Of a stretch of 64,000 nt of DNA, positions 33,346 to 46,000 are shown one piece after another. How positions within the stretch are numbered: position 1 is the first letter of the stretch; each line of letters opens with the position of its first letter. Position numbers and translations under genes: made by a program. This stretch comes from Pyrocephalus nanus. Taxonomy: Eukaryota; Chordata; Aves; Passeriformes; Tyrannidae. The notes under the pieces were generated by a model, which did not search any database, was not told the origin of the DNA, and was given only the letters and a program-made list of their open reading frames with translations. The stretch is taken from contig CM076261.1 in the NCBI GenBank assembly GCA_038380795.1, positions 96,246,418 to 96,310,417 of the forward strand, written 5' to 3'.

Positions 33346-34330
33346 GCTCTGCTCTGCATCCCACCCACAGCTCCCTCTTGGCCTCATTCTCAGGCTCTCC
33401 CAGCTCAACACACAACTCCAATCTCACCACAAAGCAGCAGAAATCAACAATCCCCTCCCTCTCCCTGCTGCCCACACTGTGGCCACGAGCCCAGGACACG
33501 GGGGGTTTCTGGGCTGCCAGGGCACATTCCTGGCTCCCATTCACTTCTTCACCCACCAGTGCCCTCCAAGTCTTCTCCACAGGGCTGCTCTCAAACAGTC
33601 CCCACCAGCCTGCAGCCCTCTTAGGCACTCACACAACCCACCAGCTCCTGGCCCTGAGGAATTTCAGGAGGATCACACAGCTCCTCCTGCCCAGCCTGTC
33701 CAGGCCCCTCTGGCTGCCATCCCTTCCCTCCACAGAAACAATCACAACACTCAGCTTGGAGTCGTCCTCAGTCTTGCTGAGAGGACACTCAATCCCACTC
33801 TCCCTTTCTCTGTCAGTGATGCAAAGAACACTCATCCACAGATGGGCCCCTGAGGGAAACCACTCCTCACTGCTCTACACACACATCGAGTACTTGAGCA
33901 CAACTCTCCCAGTGAAATCATCCAGACAATTCCTCATCCACCGAGTGCTCTGCCCATCAAATCCACCTCTCCCCAGTTTATACACAAGGATGGTGTGTGG
34001 GGTGACATGAAGTTCTTTCTCCATGTAGATAACATCCATTTCTCTTCACTCCAGCAGGACCTGCCTCCCATAAGCCCACGTTGACTGGGACTGACCCCCT
34101 GGTTCTCCTGCCCATGCCGCTCAGTTCCACTGCAGATGATTCACTGCATGACCTTCCCAGGGACTGAGGTCACACTGACACAGCTGGAGTTTCTCACATC
34201 CTCCTGCTGGATCCTCCTGGACATGTGCATCACATTTCCTCATCTCCTGTCAACTGGCACCTTCCAGTTTGCCAGGAGTGCTGATAAAGGATGCAAAGTG
34301 GTGTGCTGTGCCCTTCCACCAGCTCCCTTG
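33346..34330 (-). mobile_element. CR1 ORF2 reverse-transcriptase region, antisense, decayed
   Basis: The plus strand shows typical antisense CR1 text: CTGGCCCTGAGGAATTTCAG near 33645, CAATTCCTCATCCACCGAGT near 33927 and CTTCCCAGGGACTGAGGTCA near 34152. These correspond to the RT core of ORF2. Frames are broken. Confidence 0.75.
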
Positions 34331-34569
34331 GTGCCACCGGATCCCACCCAGCCCCACAGACTTGGGGGTGTCTGAGTGTTGCAAGAGATTGCTCAGCATT
34401 TCCCTTTGGATACTGAAGCCTTAATTCTACTCCCTGCTGAACCAGCTTTCTTTCTCAGCACACCTCAGGCCATTACAGCGAGAAGAATCACAGCACAAAG
34501 AATCACTGGTGCTCAAGGAATCTCTGCCAGGAGATGGTGGCATATTGATTAAATGGTTCAGGTGGAAAA
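34331..34569. other. Segment shared with 10870-11130
   Basis: Starts ACAGACTTGGGGGTGTCTGA and includes CAGGAGATGGTGGCATATTG. It lies 5' of CR1-like DNA in both places. No gene is seen. Confidence 0.5.
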
Positions 34570-35020
34570 GCTTTTGAAGACCAACTTGTCCCAACCACCT
34601 CCGTGGGCAGGGACACCTTAGAAAAGGCCAGGTTGAGGCAACCCCTGTCCAACCTGGCCCTGCACACTTCCAGGGATGGAGCAGCCACAACTTCTCTGGG
34701 CAACCCTGCCACAGCCTCCCCACCCTCCCAGGGAAGAATTCCTGTCTGACATCTCAGCTAAACCTCTCCTGTTCTAGCTGTAATATATTCCTCCATCCCC
34801 TATCACTGTCTGCCCGGGCAGCAGTTCAGTCCAAAGGCTCAAGCAGGGACAGCTCGACCCTGGCCAGGCGGGGTTGCAGCAACTTGAGGCCGTTTCCTCT
34901 TGTCCAACACCTGGTGCTCTGGAAAAGAGGCCCAAAGCCACCTTGTAACCAACACCTTCCTGGTACTTGGAGAGACTGAGAAGGTCTCCCCTCAGCCTTC
35001 TGTCCCTGGAATAAAGAACT
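34570..35020 (-). mobile_element. CR1 fragment, antisense
   Basis: Antisense CR1 3' region: AACTTGAGGCCGTTTCCTCT at ~34880, then AAGGTCTCCCCTCAGCCTTC near 34980. The complement has a PREVVAAPSLEVCRARLDRG segment. Confidence 0.85.
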
Positions 35021-36149
35021 CCCAGTACATACAAACACCACCCATAACTCTTGTTCCCTGGGACCCTCACAAATTACTCTTTGGACATCCTTCTTCAACC
35101 AGACCACAAGCCCTGTGACCCCAGTGGGTGACCTTGCTGACCCCAGAGAAACACCAGTGGGAAAGGCCAGGCCTAAGAGCAGGCTTAGTGGGCTGGCAGT
35201 TGGGCTGGGAGGGACGACAATGAGTGCAGGGGCAACCCCTCACACCCAGCACAGCTGAAAAGCCCAGACCAGCCTGACAGGGCTGGGAGGGTTTGGGGCC
35301 CCCTTCACAACACACCCAAAAACCACAGCACACGAGGGACATGGGGTGACCTCACTGATGACAACCTAATTTTGTTGGGCTTTTGTTGTTTATTCAGTCC
35401 TCCCTGACACATCTTCAATGTAACTGCTCCCAAACAACTCTCCCTTGAAAGCTGTCAACAAGGGCAGATGGACATGGCCTCAAGGGCAGGACATGGAATC
35501 ACACAATTCCACGTAGGAATTCCCTTGTTATGACAGAAGAGGTGAGAGGAGCTTGACAACTGCCTACTAGTAATTATAATTTTTTAGTCACAGGTCCAGG
35601 ATGTCACAATCTATTAGTTTTGTTACATCTTACAAGTTATGAATGCAGAATAAGGGAATTGAGGTCAAAGCCCAGCCTGGGCACAAAGGGATTGAGCCCC
35701 GTTGGGGGTTTGGTTATTGCATTTTTTCAGGAGGTTAACAGAGTACACTGTCCTGTAAAACCCAGAAATTGAAAAGGATCATACTAATGGGAAACGTTCA
35801 GCCTGAGCAGCCTCAGGTTTTCCAGATCCTCTCTCTTGACCCCATTCAAGGTACAGGGGCATGAGTTCTCCTTTATCCATTAGGAAGGGATCCCAGGTAC
35901 TTTTACCTCTCCAAGGTCCTGCAGTGTCCTCTTATAGGAGCCACAAAATGGCTCCCTCAGCATTCCTGGGTGCAACACAAGCACTGAGGGACATCCAGTC
36001 CCACACAACAAGAGGGGGCCCAGTCAGCACAAAGCACCCACAAACCACAGCACACCAGGGCCACCAAATCACCTCCCTCATGACATCACACCTCTCCTGG
36101 GCTCTGGGGGTTTATTCAGCCCTCCCTGACACACCTCCAACATCTCCCA
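35021..36149. repeat. Spacer modules with a truncated promoter-proximal end
   Basis: Module text runs to TTTATTCAGCCCTCCCTGAC near 36110. Where other copies continue into a keratin promoter, the sequence jumps at about 36142 into an antisense CR1 segment. This is a module end with no gene attached. Confidence 0.6.
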
Positions 36150-36430
36150 GGACTGAGACTCCACCTCCTCTTCCACTCTGTGACCTCCCTCACACCGAAC
36201 AAGGTTTGTCTTCTCTGCCTATGGAATTCCATCTCTTTTCCCTGTTACCAATAGCCCCTTTCCTGCCTGTGTGCTCTGCTGACAAGAGCTGGGCTCCCTC
36301 CACTTCCTTCCCTGCCACCAGGGATTCACCCCCACTGATGACACTGCCCTGGCCAGCCTTGTCTCCTGGCACTCCCAGCTCTCTCAGCCTCTCCTCTAGC
36401 CAAGATGCTCCAGCCCCTTCACTGCATTGC
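36150..36430 (-). mobile_element. CR1 ORF2 fragment, antisense
   Basis: Paralog of the CR1 piece at 14920-15200 (GACAAGAGCTGGGCTCCC). Confidence 0.65.
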
Positions 36431-37400
36431 TGGCCCTGCCCTGGGCTGCACTCACTGAGTCCAGGAGCTGCTTCTGCTTGGACTCTGCAGCCCAGACCTG
36501 CACAGGAGGTCCCACTTGGGACCCCAAGAAAACTCCACTGAGAGGAAGGGCCACCTCTCTCTCCTTCATGGCAGCATTTCTGAAATCCATCTTGGGCACT
36601 GCTCTGCCATTGCAAGTCAGAGATCACTGAGACTTTGTGGCCCCTTCATTCTCCACCAGCACCACAGGTCCTGCTCAGCCAAGCTGCTTTCCAGCCTCCC
36701 AAACTCCAGCATCACCTGGGGCCCAGTGCCCTTCCTGCCTGGATGCACAACTTCACATTTCCCCCTCTTGAACTTCAGGACATTCCTTGAACCCTCCATC
36801 TCCCACCTCTCCAGGTCCCTCTGACTGGTGCCACAACCATCCAGTGCCTCAGTCACTCCTCTGCACTTTACACCATCTGCCAACTTGCTGAGGGGGCAAC
36901 AGTCCCACTGCCCCCGTCACGGCTGAGCCTGTTGGACACTGTTGCTCCCGTGGATCCAACCCTTGTCCTACTGCCCTGCACACTTGACTCCTTCTGCACT
37001 TGGGCTCACTGAGCACAGGGCTCTGTCCCAGCCCTTCACACACTCAGCACTCCACCCCTCTGTCCACTTGCACCACCTGCACATCCCTGGCTACTCCAGG
37101 ATCCCGCACTGGGAGACAGTGCCAAAGCCTTGACTGAAAGGTTGGGTAAACACCAGCCATGGCTCTCCCACCATCCAAGATTTTCTTCTCTCCAGATAAC
37201 ACAGAGCTCTCAAATACAGGATTTGCCCTCCCAAAATCAATGCTAACCTCTCACCATCCCCTTCTGCTTCTCCACGGCCTTGGCACTGTTTTCCAGCAGA
37301 TAAAAATCATCCCATCCTCACCCCCAGGAACAAAGACCCTGCTAAGCTGGGAGCAAGGTGGGGAGGGAGCAACTGCGCTGGAAGGGGCAGGTCCTGCTGG
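36431..37400 (-). mobile_element. CR1 ORF2 fragments, antisense, plus unclassified DNA
   Basis: The complement of 36610-36885 encodes a diverged CR1 segment (RDLERWEMEG, LKFKRGKCEVVHPGR). The rest, 36890-37400, has no recognisable gene. Confidence 0.6.
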
Positions 37401-38370
37401 CCAGCAGAGCTGCACAGCCCAGAGCAGCCTGACAGGGCTCAGAGGGAATGGGGACCCTCCTCACAACATCCCCCAATCCACAGCACACGAGGGACACGGG
37501 GGGACCTCACTGATCACACCTCACCTCTCCAAAGCTTTGCTCACATCTCCAGCCCTCTCTGACACAACCTTTCAACACCAGCCTTTGGCCTAAAATATTC
37601 ACAGTGAAAAGCTGCCACCAAGGGCAGATGGACACAGCCTCAAGGGCAGGACATGGAATCTCACAATTCCACACAGGAATTCTCTTCTTGTGACAAAATA
37701 GGAGACAGGAGCTTGTCATCTGTTGACTAGTAATTAAAATTTTTTTCCCACAGGTCCAGGATGTTACAACCTATTAGTTGTGTTACAACTTCTAAAACTT
37801 ACAGGCTTGAATGTGGAATAAAGGAATTGGGGTCACAGCCCAGCCTGGGCACAAAGGCATGAAGCCCTGTTGGGTGTTTGTTTATTCTATTTCTTCATAA
37901 GTTCAAGAAACACACTTTAAAAAACAGAGTACATTGTCCTGCAAACCTGAGAAATCCAAAAGGACCATACCAAAGGGAAAAGTTCAGCCTGAGCAACCTC
38001 GGGTTTTTCAGGTCCTCTCTCTTGATCCCATTCAAGGTACAGGGGCATGAGCACATCTTCATCCATCAGGAATAGATCCCAGGCACTTTGACCTTTCCAA
38101 GGTCCTGCAGAGTCCTCCCCAGCACATCAAATGGCTCCCTCAGCATTCCTGGGTGCAACACAAGCACTGAGGGACATCCAGTCCCACACAACAAGAGGGG
38201 GCCCAGTCAGCACAAAGCACCCACAAACCACAGCACACCAGGGCCACCAAATCACCTCCCTCATGACATCACACCTCTCCTGGCCTCTGGGGGTTTATTC
38301 AGCCCTCCCTGACACACCTCCAACCACCCAAGCCTCCCACAAACCAACCCCTCCAAGCTGCCGCCAGCTG
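37401..38370. repeat. Spacer modules upstream of copy 7
   Basis: A module anchor AAGCTGCCACC lies near 37610. The final AAGCTGCCGCC at about 38357 abuts the promoter. No LTR is inserted here. Confidence 0.7.
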
Positions 38371-38379
38371 ACAGTGCTG

Positions 38380-38488
38380 GGCCAAGGCTGTGCCGCCCCT
38401 GCGGGAGCAGCAGAAAAGCCGGCCCAGCGCCTCTCTCCCTGCCACGCTTCTCCTGACGCCTTCTCCTGCCTTCTGTGCCGCCAACAAG
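38380..38488 (+). promoter_or_regulatory. Keratin 7 core promoter and exon 1 (CAGAAAAG form)
   Basis: Variable base G at 38413. Exon 1 ends at 38488. Class I upstream junction. Confidence 0.75.
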
Positions 38489-38752
38489 GTGAGCCTGCAG
38501 CCCCTGACAACCCCCTCCTGCTCCTGCCACACCGCCCCCCTGGCCCCTCTCTCCCAGCACGCTCTGCCCCAGCCTCAGCAGCCCTCACGCCTCCCCACAG
38601 CCCCACAGCAGCCTCCCCACTGCCTCGCCCTCCGCCAACACCGCCCCTCGCACCCCCACGGCCCTGCGCTGCCTCAGCCCCCTCTCTGCTCTGCTCTTCT
38701 CACCTCTTCTCTTCTCTTCCCTGCCCTCACAGGGCCCCTCCACACCACACCC

Positions 38753-39088
38753 ATGGCCTGCTACGACCTCTGCCGCCCCTGCGCACCCACCCCGCTGGCC
38801 AACAGCTGCAACCAGCCCTGTGTCACCCAGTGCCAGGACTCCACCGTCCTCATCCAGCCCTCCCCCGTGCGCGTCACCCTGCCAGGGCCCATCATGACCT
38901 CCTTCCCCCAGAGCTCCGCCGTCGGATCCACCGCAGGGGCTGCCCTGGGCACGGAGCTCAATGCCCAGGGACAGCCCATCTCCGGCGCCTTTGGGGCCTT
39001 TGGCTACGGCCTCGGCTCTGCCCGGGCCTTTGGCTACGGCCTGGGAGGCCTGGGCTGCTACGGCACCAGGGGCTGCTCCACCTGCTGA
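38753..39088 (+). CDS. Feather beta-keratin, copy 7
   Basis: 111 residues, Thr at 60. Intron 38489-38732. D1 3'UTR with AATAAA at 39237-39242. First gene of the alternating two-gene repeat that continues to the window end. Confidence 0.97.
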   Translation: MACYDLCRPCAPTPLANSCNQPCVTQCQDSTVLIQPSPVRVTLPGPIMTSFPQSSAVGSTAGAALGTELNAQGQPISGAFGAFGYGLGSARAFGYGLGGLGCYGTRGCSTC

Positions 39089-39249
39089 GGGTCCTCCACA
39101 ACACCCCTCACACCACCAGCTCAGGGCTCTGCAAAAACCTGATACAACAAATGGACCTCATCACATGATCATTCTACTTCCACCTCACAGTGGATCCCTT
39201 CCTCTTCTTTCTCTTGTCTCTTCACTCTTTTGTCTCAATAAAGTTCTCC

Positions 39250-42230
39250 TGCAGCACACATTCAGATGACTCCTTGCCTTTTTCATTTCCCATGGTCTCA
39301 GATCCTCACCCACCACAATGCCGGGGATCAACGGGCTCCTGGGGACTTGGGCAAGAGCCACAACCCCTTTGTCAGCAAATACCCCCCCAGCACTAACACA
39401 CACACTGCACAGGCTGGGGCCCTTCCAGAACGGGGCACAAACCCAGCACCTGCTGCACCAAAGGCTTCCCCACAACAATGCTCTCCTGCACAGCCTCTGC
39501 CAAAGTCTCTCTGGGCCAGCACACACTGCACAAACTCAGTGGTCCAGCGGGACTCTCAAGCTCTCCTAATAAACATAGGCAGAGAATATTCAGGTTTGGA
39601 AGGAACTCTCTAGGGCATTTGCTTTAACACTTCCAGCCCATACATTGACAGCCAGAGCAGGGGGTGAGATTATGGCCAGTTCAGTTTTAGATAGGATGGA
39701 GACCATACAGCCTCTTCCACCCTCACCCCCCAAAAAAGGTCTTGCCATCTTTGCCCCTGGAATTCCTTTTCTTTTCCCCTGTTCCTATGGCTTTTCATCC
39801 TGCACAAGTGCATTACTGACAAGAGCTGTGATTATTCATCTTCCTTTCCTGCCAGCAGGGATTTACACCCTTTGATGACACCCTCATGTCCAGCCCTGTC
39901 TCCTGCAGTCTTAGCTCTCTTGGCCTCTCCTCTAGGAAAGCTGCTCCAGCCCCATCATCTCTTGGTGCCCCTGCACTGCTCTCTCTCCACTGGGACCGTG
40001 CTCTCCTCGCACTGGGGAGCCCTGAACCCCACACAGCCCCCCATGCACCCCACCAGTGCTGCAGAGACATGAAGGGCCCCCTCCCGTTACTTGATCCCAA
40101 CTCTTTGCCCAGGGCTGTCCTGGGCACTGGGGGACAATTGGCTGCAAACCTACATGGCCCTGTCAAGGTTGATTTGTTCTCCACTAAACCTTGGGGTTTC
40201 CAGGAGGCCTGTCTTTGGGAAGCTCCTTTCTACCCAAATGGCTGCCAGGTCTTGCTCCCACCTGGGCTGACTCCCTCCCAGACCAAGGGATTTGCATTTC
40301 CCTTCCAGAATGCCATGAGACTCCTGTGTGTTCAGTGCAAGGACATCAGGTCCCTCCCTCAGCACTGCTGGGCTCAGCCAACCTTCCCCCTGCACTATTG
40401 CACATGCAGGGACACAACCCCCCTCTCTGGGGGGAGCCCTGACACCCCCTGACTCCCTGGCACCCCCAGCCCAGCCCTGCCCTGGCCCAGCTGCCTCTTG
40501 CCTGCCAGGCCCTGCAGCCCCAGCAAGGCCCAGCCACAGATCCCCTTCCTGCCTCCCCTCCTCTTCCTCCCCAACAGCTCTGCTGCCCTGGGGGACAACC
40601 CTCAGCACACTCAGCTCGCCTGCATTTCGGCACCTGCTGGCAGTCACCACAGGCCTTTGGGGACACTGCAATCACCCAACTCAGCCCCAGTTATCACAGG
40701 CACTCAGGGAGGAGGCAGGAACTGCACACCTGCCAGGCTGCTCTGAGGACCCAGAGCAATGATGGAGAAGATCCTACAGGGAGGGACTGGAAGGCACTGG
40801 AAGGACAATGAGGCCATCAGGCACAGCCAGGGTGGGGTCACTCAGGGAAAGTCTCTCCTGGCTGATTTCATATCCTCCTGTGTTTCTGCCCCTCCACTCA
40901 CAGATGAAGGGAATGTGAGGAACACAATTCCTTGGCACTTCAGTCAGGTTGATGATCCTGTCCCTCACTGGACACTCCTGGACAGCACAATTGTCCAGCT
41001 GGGGATCAGCAGCACAGGCAGCCCTGGGTGAAGAACTGGGGGATGCCAGAGCTCCAAGGGGGACAGTGACTGGGGCTCCATCTGCCTGCTGACCCATCCC
41101 CAGCGCTGGCCCCAGGGCTCCCTGGCAGCCCCACTTCTCTCCCACATTTTGATCCTTGCTCTGCCAGCAGCACAAGTGGCCAGCAAGAGCCAAAGGCCAT
41201 CGTGCAGCCACTCTCACCTGCAAATTGCCCTCTCCTGAAGGCTCTTCTTTTCCCCTGGCAGGGTTGGCAGAACACAGGAATGGAGGGAAATGGTGAAAGA
41301 CCAAAGCTCCAGCCTGGAAGGTTCACAACATCAGCTCACCCAAAACAGCTCCTGAACCACATCCTGGAGCAGCAGCTGCACTGCTGAGGCTTTCCTGCTT
41401 CCCTGGGTCACACAGGAACACCCCCACCATTGCAGAGGAGTCAAGAGGAGCACATTGACCTTCTAATGGCAATTACTGGCTTTGGCTCAGAGCTACAGCA
41501 TATCAAAATTTACAGGTTAAAAGCTACAAAACCTTATGACACAAAGGCTGAATATGTAAATTAAGGTCATAGACCAGCCTGGGAAACAAGATTATCCAGC
41601 CTGTGTGTGCTCTTTGTGCACTGCATTCTTCCTGAGCTGAAGAAACACGGTTTCAATGACAGAATCTGCTGCTGGGCAACTTTGGAAGACCCAAATGGAA
41701 TGGAACAGTGGGAAGGAGCTCAGCCTGATAGACCTCAAGCTTTCCACATCATCCCTCTGGATCCTGTTCAAGACAGGAGGGAAATGAGCTTTCCTTCAGC
41801 CATCAGGAAGTGCTCCCAGGCACCAGGACCTTTCCAGGCTATTGCAGAGGGACCTTCCAAGAACAAAAAGCAGCTCCCTCAGCATTCCTAGGTGCAGCAC
41901 AACGACTGATGGACATCCAGGAGCACAGCAGAGGGTTCACTCTGCACAACAGAGCCACAAACCACAGCACACGAGTGGCATGAGGTCACGTCACTGATGA
42001 CACCTCTGCCACCAAAGCTTTGCTCATGTCTACAAACCTCCCAGAAATGCACTTGCCATGCAAATCCTGCCAGATACAACTGAATCTCAAAAGCTGCCGC
42101 CAAGGGCAGATGGACACGGCCTCAAGGGCAGGACAGGACATTGCAGAGCTGGGGAAGGAAAAGACGCCCAGCTCAGGACTGGCCAGGCTGGGCCAGGCAA
42201 GAGCTGCTGCCTGAGAAATGCCCCAAGGGC
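39250..42230. other. Interval between keratins 7 and 8
   Basis: 39250-39540 is the D1 flank. 39540-40150 is CR1-like, antisense. 40150-41390 is unclassified and C-rich. 41390-42100 is a diverged spacer module (CATCAGGAAGTGCTCCCAGG). An anchor AAGCTGCCGCCAAGG near 42090 leads to a class II promoter. No gene is supported. Confidence 0.6.
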
Positions 42231-42342
42231 CTGGGCCAAGGCTGTGCCGCCCCTGCGGGAGCAGCATAAAAGCCGGCCCAGCGCCTCTCTCCCTGCCACG
42301 CTTCTCCTGACGCCTTCTCCTGCCTTCTGTGCCGCCAACAAG
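42100..42342 (+). promoter_or_regulatory. Keratin 8 promoter, class II upstream, CATAAAAG form
   Basis: The module start continues ~45 bases past AAGCTGCCGCC (GGCCTCAAGGGCAGGACAGG) before GCCCCAAGGGCCTGGGCCAA and the core. Variable base T at 42267. Exon 1 ends at 42342. Confidence 0.8.
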
Positions 42343-42606
42343 GTGAGCCTGCAGCCCCTGACAACCCCCTCCTGCTCCTGCCACACCGCCCCCCTGGCCC
42401 CTCTCTCCCAGCACGCTCTGCCCCAGCCTCAGCAGCCCTCACGCCTCCCCACAGCCCCACAGCAGCCTCCCCACTGCCTCGCCCTCCGCCAACACCGCCC
42501 CTCGCACCCCCACGGCCCTGCGCTGCCTCAGCCCCCTCTCTGCTCTGCTCTTCTCACCTCTTCTCTTCTCTTCCCTGCCCTCACAGGGCCCCTCCACACC
42601 ACACCC

Positions 42607-42942
42607 ATGGCCTGCTACGACCTCTGCCGCCCCTGCGCACCCACCCCGCTGGCCAACAGCTGCAACCAGCCCTGTGTCACCCAGTGCCAGGACTCCACCG
42701 TCCTCATCCAGCCCTCCCCCGTGCGCGTCACCCTGCCAGGGCCCATCATGACCTCCTTCCCCCAGAGCTCCGCCGTCGGATCCGCCGCAGGGGCTGCCCT
42801 GGGCACGGAGCTCAATGCCCAGGGACAGCCCATCTCCGGCGCCTTTGGGGCCTTTGGCTACGGCCTCGGCTCTGCCCGGGCCTTTGGCTACGGCCTGGGA
42901 GGCCTGGGCTGCTACGGCACCAGGGGCTGCTCCACCTGCTGA
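42607..42942 (+). CDS. Feather beta-keratin, copy 8
   Basis: 111 residues, Ala at 60. Intron 42343-42586. Class II promoter combined with a D1 3'UTR (CAACGCCCCTCATACC, slightly diverged). AATAAA at 43090-43095 is followed by ATTCTCTTGC where others have GTTCTCCTGC. Confidence 0.97.
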   Translation: MACYDLCRPCAPTPLANSCNQPCVTQCQDSTVLIQPSPVRVTLPGPIMTSFPQSSAVGSAAGAALGTELNAQGQPISGAFGAFGYGLGSARAFGYGLGGLGCYGTRGCSTC

Positions 42943-43099
42943 GGGTCCTCCACAACGCCCCTCATACCACCAGCTCAGGGCTCTGCAAAAATCTGATACA
43001 ACAAAGGGACCTCATCACATGATCGCTCTACTTCCACATCACAGTGGATCCCTTCCACTTCCTTCCTTGTCTCTTCACTCTTTTGTCTCAATAAAATTC

Positions 43100-46000
43100 T
43101 CTTGCAGCACACATTCAGATGACTCCTTGCCTTTTTTATTTCCCATGGGCTTAGATCCTCACCCAACACAATGCTGGGGATCAACGGGCTCCTGGGGAGT
43201 TGGGCAAGAGCCACAACCCCTTTGTCAGCAAATACCCCCCCAGCACTTACACACACACTGCACAGGCTGGGGCCCTTCCAGAACGGGGCACAAACCCAGC
43301 ACCTGCTGCACCAAAGGCTTCCCCACAACAATGCTCTCCTGCACAGCCTCTGCCAAAGTCTCTCTGGGCCAGCACACACTGCACAAACTCTCTCACCCAC
43401 CACCACTCTCACACCTGCCCAGCAAACAGAGTCACAGCATCACCCACTTTGGCAGGATGGAGTGCAAGTGCTTCAACTCTGCTGCTCAAGCAAAAGCAGA
43501 AAGAGCAGGATTTCCAGGACCAGGGCCAGTTCAGTGTTAGATCTGCCAGGGCAGAGAATCCACCTCCTTTTCCACTCTGTGACCTCCCTCACACCGAACA
43601 AGATTTGTCTTCTTTGCCCACAGAATTCCATCTCTTTTCCCTGTTACCATGGCCCCTTGTCCTGCCCGTGTGCTCTGCTGACAAGAGCTGGGCTCCCTCC
43701 ACTTCCTTCCCTGCCACCAGGGATTCACCCCCACTGATGACACTGCCCTGGCTTCTCACCCCCCACACTGGGCACTGACACAGCCTGGCCTTTTGGGCAG
43801 GCTCTGGGATCAGGCAATGCTCGTGTCCAACAACCCTGGGCATCCCCAAATCCTCTTCCTGCCCAGCAGACAAAAAAGATGCCCAGACAAGGGACCTCAC
43901 CCCCTGGCACTCAGCCCAGGACAGGGCCCAAAAGGACACAGCTATCAAAACCTTAAAAGGCTCTTGAGGGGCACCAACCCCCCCAGAGCACAGTCAGCAG
44001 GAACAGTCAGGTCTAGGGAAAGGCTTAGGAGGTGGCAGCAAAGGGGAGAGGGATGGAAGGTGAGGGAAGGGGCAACACCTCAGCCCAGGCACATGGGAAA
44101 GCCCAGAGCAGCCTGACAGGGCTGGGATGGTTTGGGGCCCCTCCTCACAACACCCCCCAAACCACAGCACACGAGGGACACGGGGGGACCTCACTGATCA
44201 CACCCCACCTCTCCAAAGCTTTGCTCACATCTCCAGCCCTCCCTGACACGCCCCATCAACTCCAGCCTTTGGCCTCTAATACTCACAGTGAAAAGCTGCT
44301 GCCAAGGTCAGATGGACACGGCCTCAAGGGCAGGACATGGAATCACACAATTCCACACAGGAATTCCTTTCCTGTGACAGAGGAGGAGAGAGAAGCTTGC
44401 CAACTGTCCACTGGTGATTCCAGTCCTTTCCTCAAAGGTCCAGCATGTTACAACTTTGGGTTACAAATCAGGAAACCTCATGGCTTGAATGCAGAAAAAG
44501 CCAACTGATGTCACAGCCCAGCCTGGGCAAAAAGGGATCAGGCCCAGCTGGTTGTTTCTTTCTTGGATTTCTTAATGAGGTAAAAACACACACTTTGAAT
44601 GACAGAGGATGCTGTTACATCAATTAGAGAGATGCAAAGGGAACATAACACTGGAACAAGGCCAACCTGACCAGCCCTGAATTCTCCAGTTCCTCCCCCT
44701 TGATTCTGTTCAAGCCAGGAGGGGAATGAGCTCTCCTTTCCCATCAGGAAGCGCTTCCAGGCACTGTGACCTTTCCAAGCTATTGGAGAGTGACCCCTGA
44801 ACATCACCCAGCTCCCTCAGCATTCCTGGGTGGAACACAAGGGCTGATGGACATCCAGTCACATGGAACAGGAGGCTCCACAATTCCCAACACACCCCTA
44901 AACCACAGCACACGAGTGCCACAGGCTGAGCACACTGAGGGCACCCCACCTGCCACAGCTTTGCTCACATCTCCAGCCCTGCCTGACACGCCCTTGGCAT
45001 GCAAATCCTCCCAAATCCAACACTCCCCTCCAAGCTGCCATCAAGGTCAGATGGACAAGGCATTAAGGGCAGGACATGGAATCACAGAACTCCACAAAGG
45101 AATATCTGCACCTGGACAGGAAAGGAGAGAGGGACACACCAGCTCTCTGCTGGTAATTACTGGATTGTGCTCACAGGAACACAGTGCTGAGCCTGACAGG
45201 TTACAAGTTACAAAACCTCATGGCTTGAATGTGGAAAAAGGGAATTGATGACCCAGCCCAGCCTGGGAACAAATGGATCGAGCCCTGTTGGGTGTTTGGT
45301 TAATGCATTTCTTAATCAGGCCAGGAAATATAGTTTAAAGGAATGGAACATTGTTCTGTAAACGTGAGAAATCCAAGTAACGCATAACAATGGAAAGTTT
45401 AGCCTGAGCAGCCTCTGGTTTTCCAGATACTCTCTCTTGATCCCACTCAAGATACAATGCCAGGACCTCTCCTTCATCCACTGGGAAGCACTGCCAGAAA
45501 GAATGACCTTGGCAAGCTGATGGAGAGTGACCTCCCCAGCACATCAAATGGCTCCCTCAGCATTCCTGGGTGCAACACAAGCACTAAGGGACATCCAGTC
45601 CCACACAACAAGAGGGGGCCCAGTCAGCACAAAGCACCCACAAACCACAGCACACCAGGGCCACCAAATCACCTCAGGCTTTCCCCTTGCCCACCAACAC
45701 TCACTGCTTGCCTGACAAACCCCCTGCAAACTCTCCCCGTGGCTCCAGGGGGGCAGCTCTGCCTGGGAGGCTTTGGGGCCTCATCTTCACAAGGGCCCCC
45801 AAACCACAGCACACCAGGGACACGGGGGGACCTCACTGAGGGCACCCCCAATTTCTTTTGGTTTATTCAGCCCTCCCTGACACACACCCAACAAGCCAAC
45901 CCTCCCAAAAACCAACTCCTCAAAGCTGCCACCAAGGGCAGATGGACATGGCCTCAAGGGCAGGACATGGAATCACTGAATTCCACAAAGGAATGTCAGC

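Larger units (their letters stand above)
39190..42945. repeat. ~3.75-kb duplication, unit 1 (keratin 7 flank to keratin 8)
   Basis: Matches 47510-51260 at an offset of 8316-8317. It includes antisense CR1-like DNA (39700-40150), an unclassified region, diverged modules and keratin 8. Confidence 0.8.

Noticed and set aside
33189..34010. 273-codon plus-strand ORF downstream of copy 6
   Set aside because: It overlaps antisense CR1 ORF2 text; the composition is that of a repeat's opposite strand.
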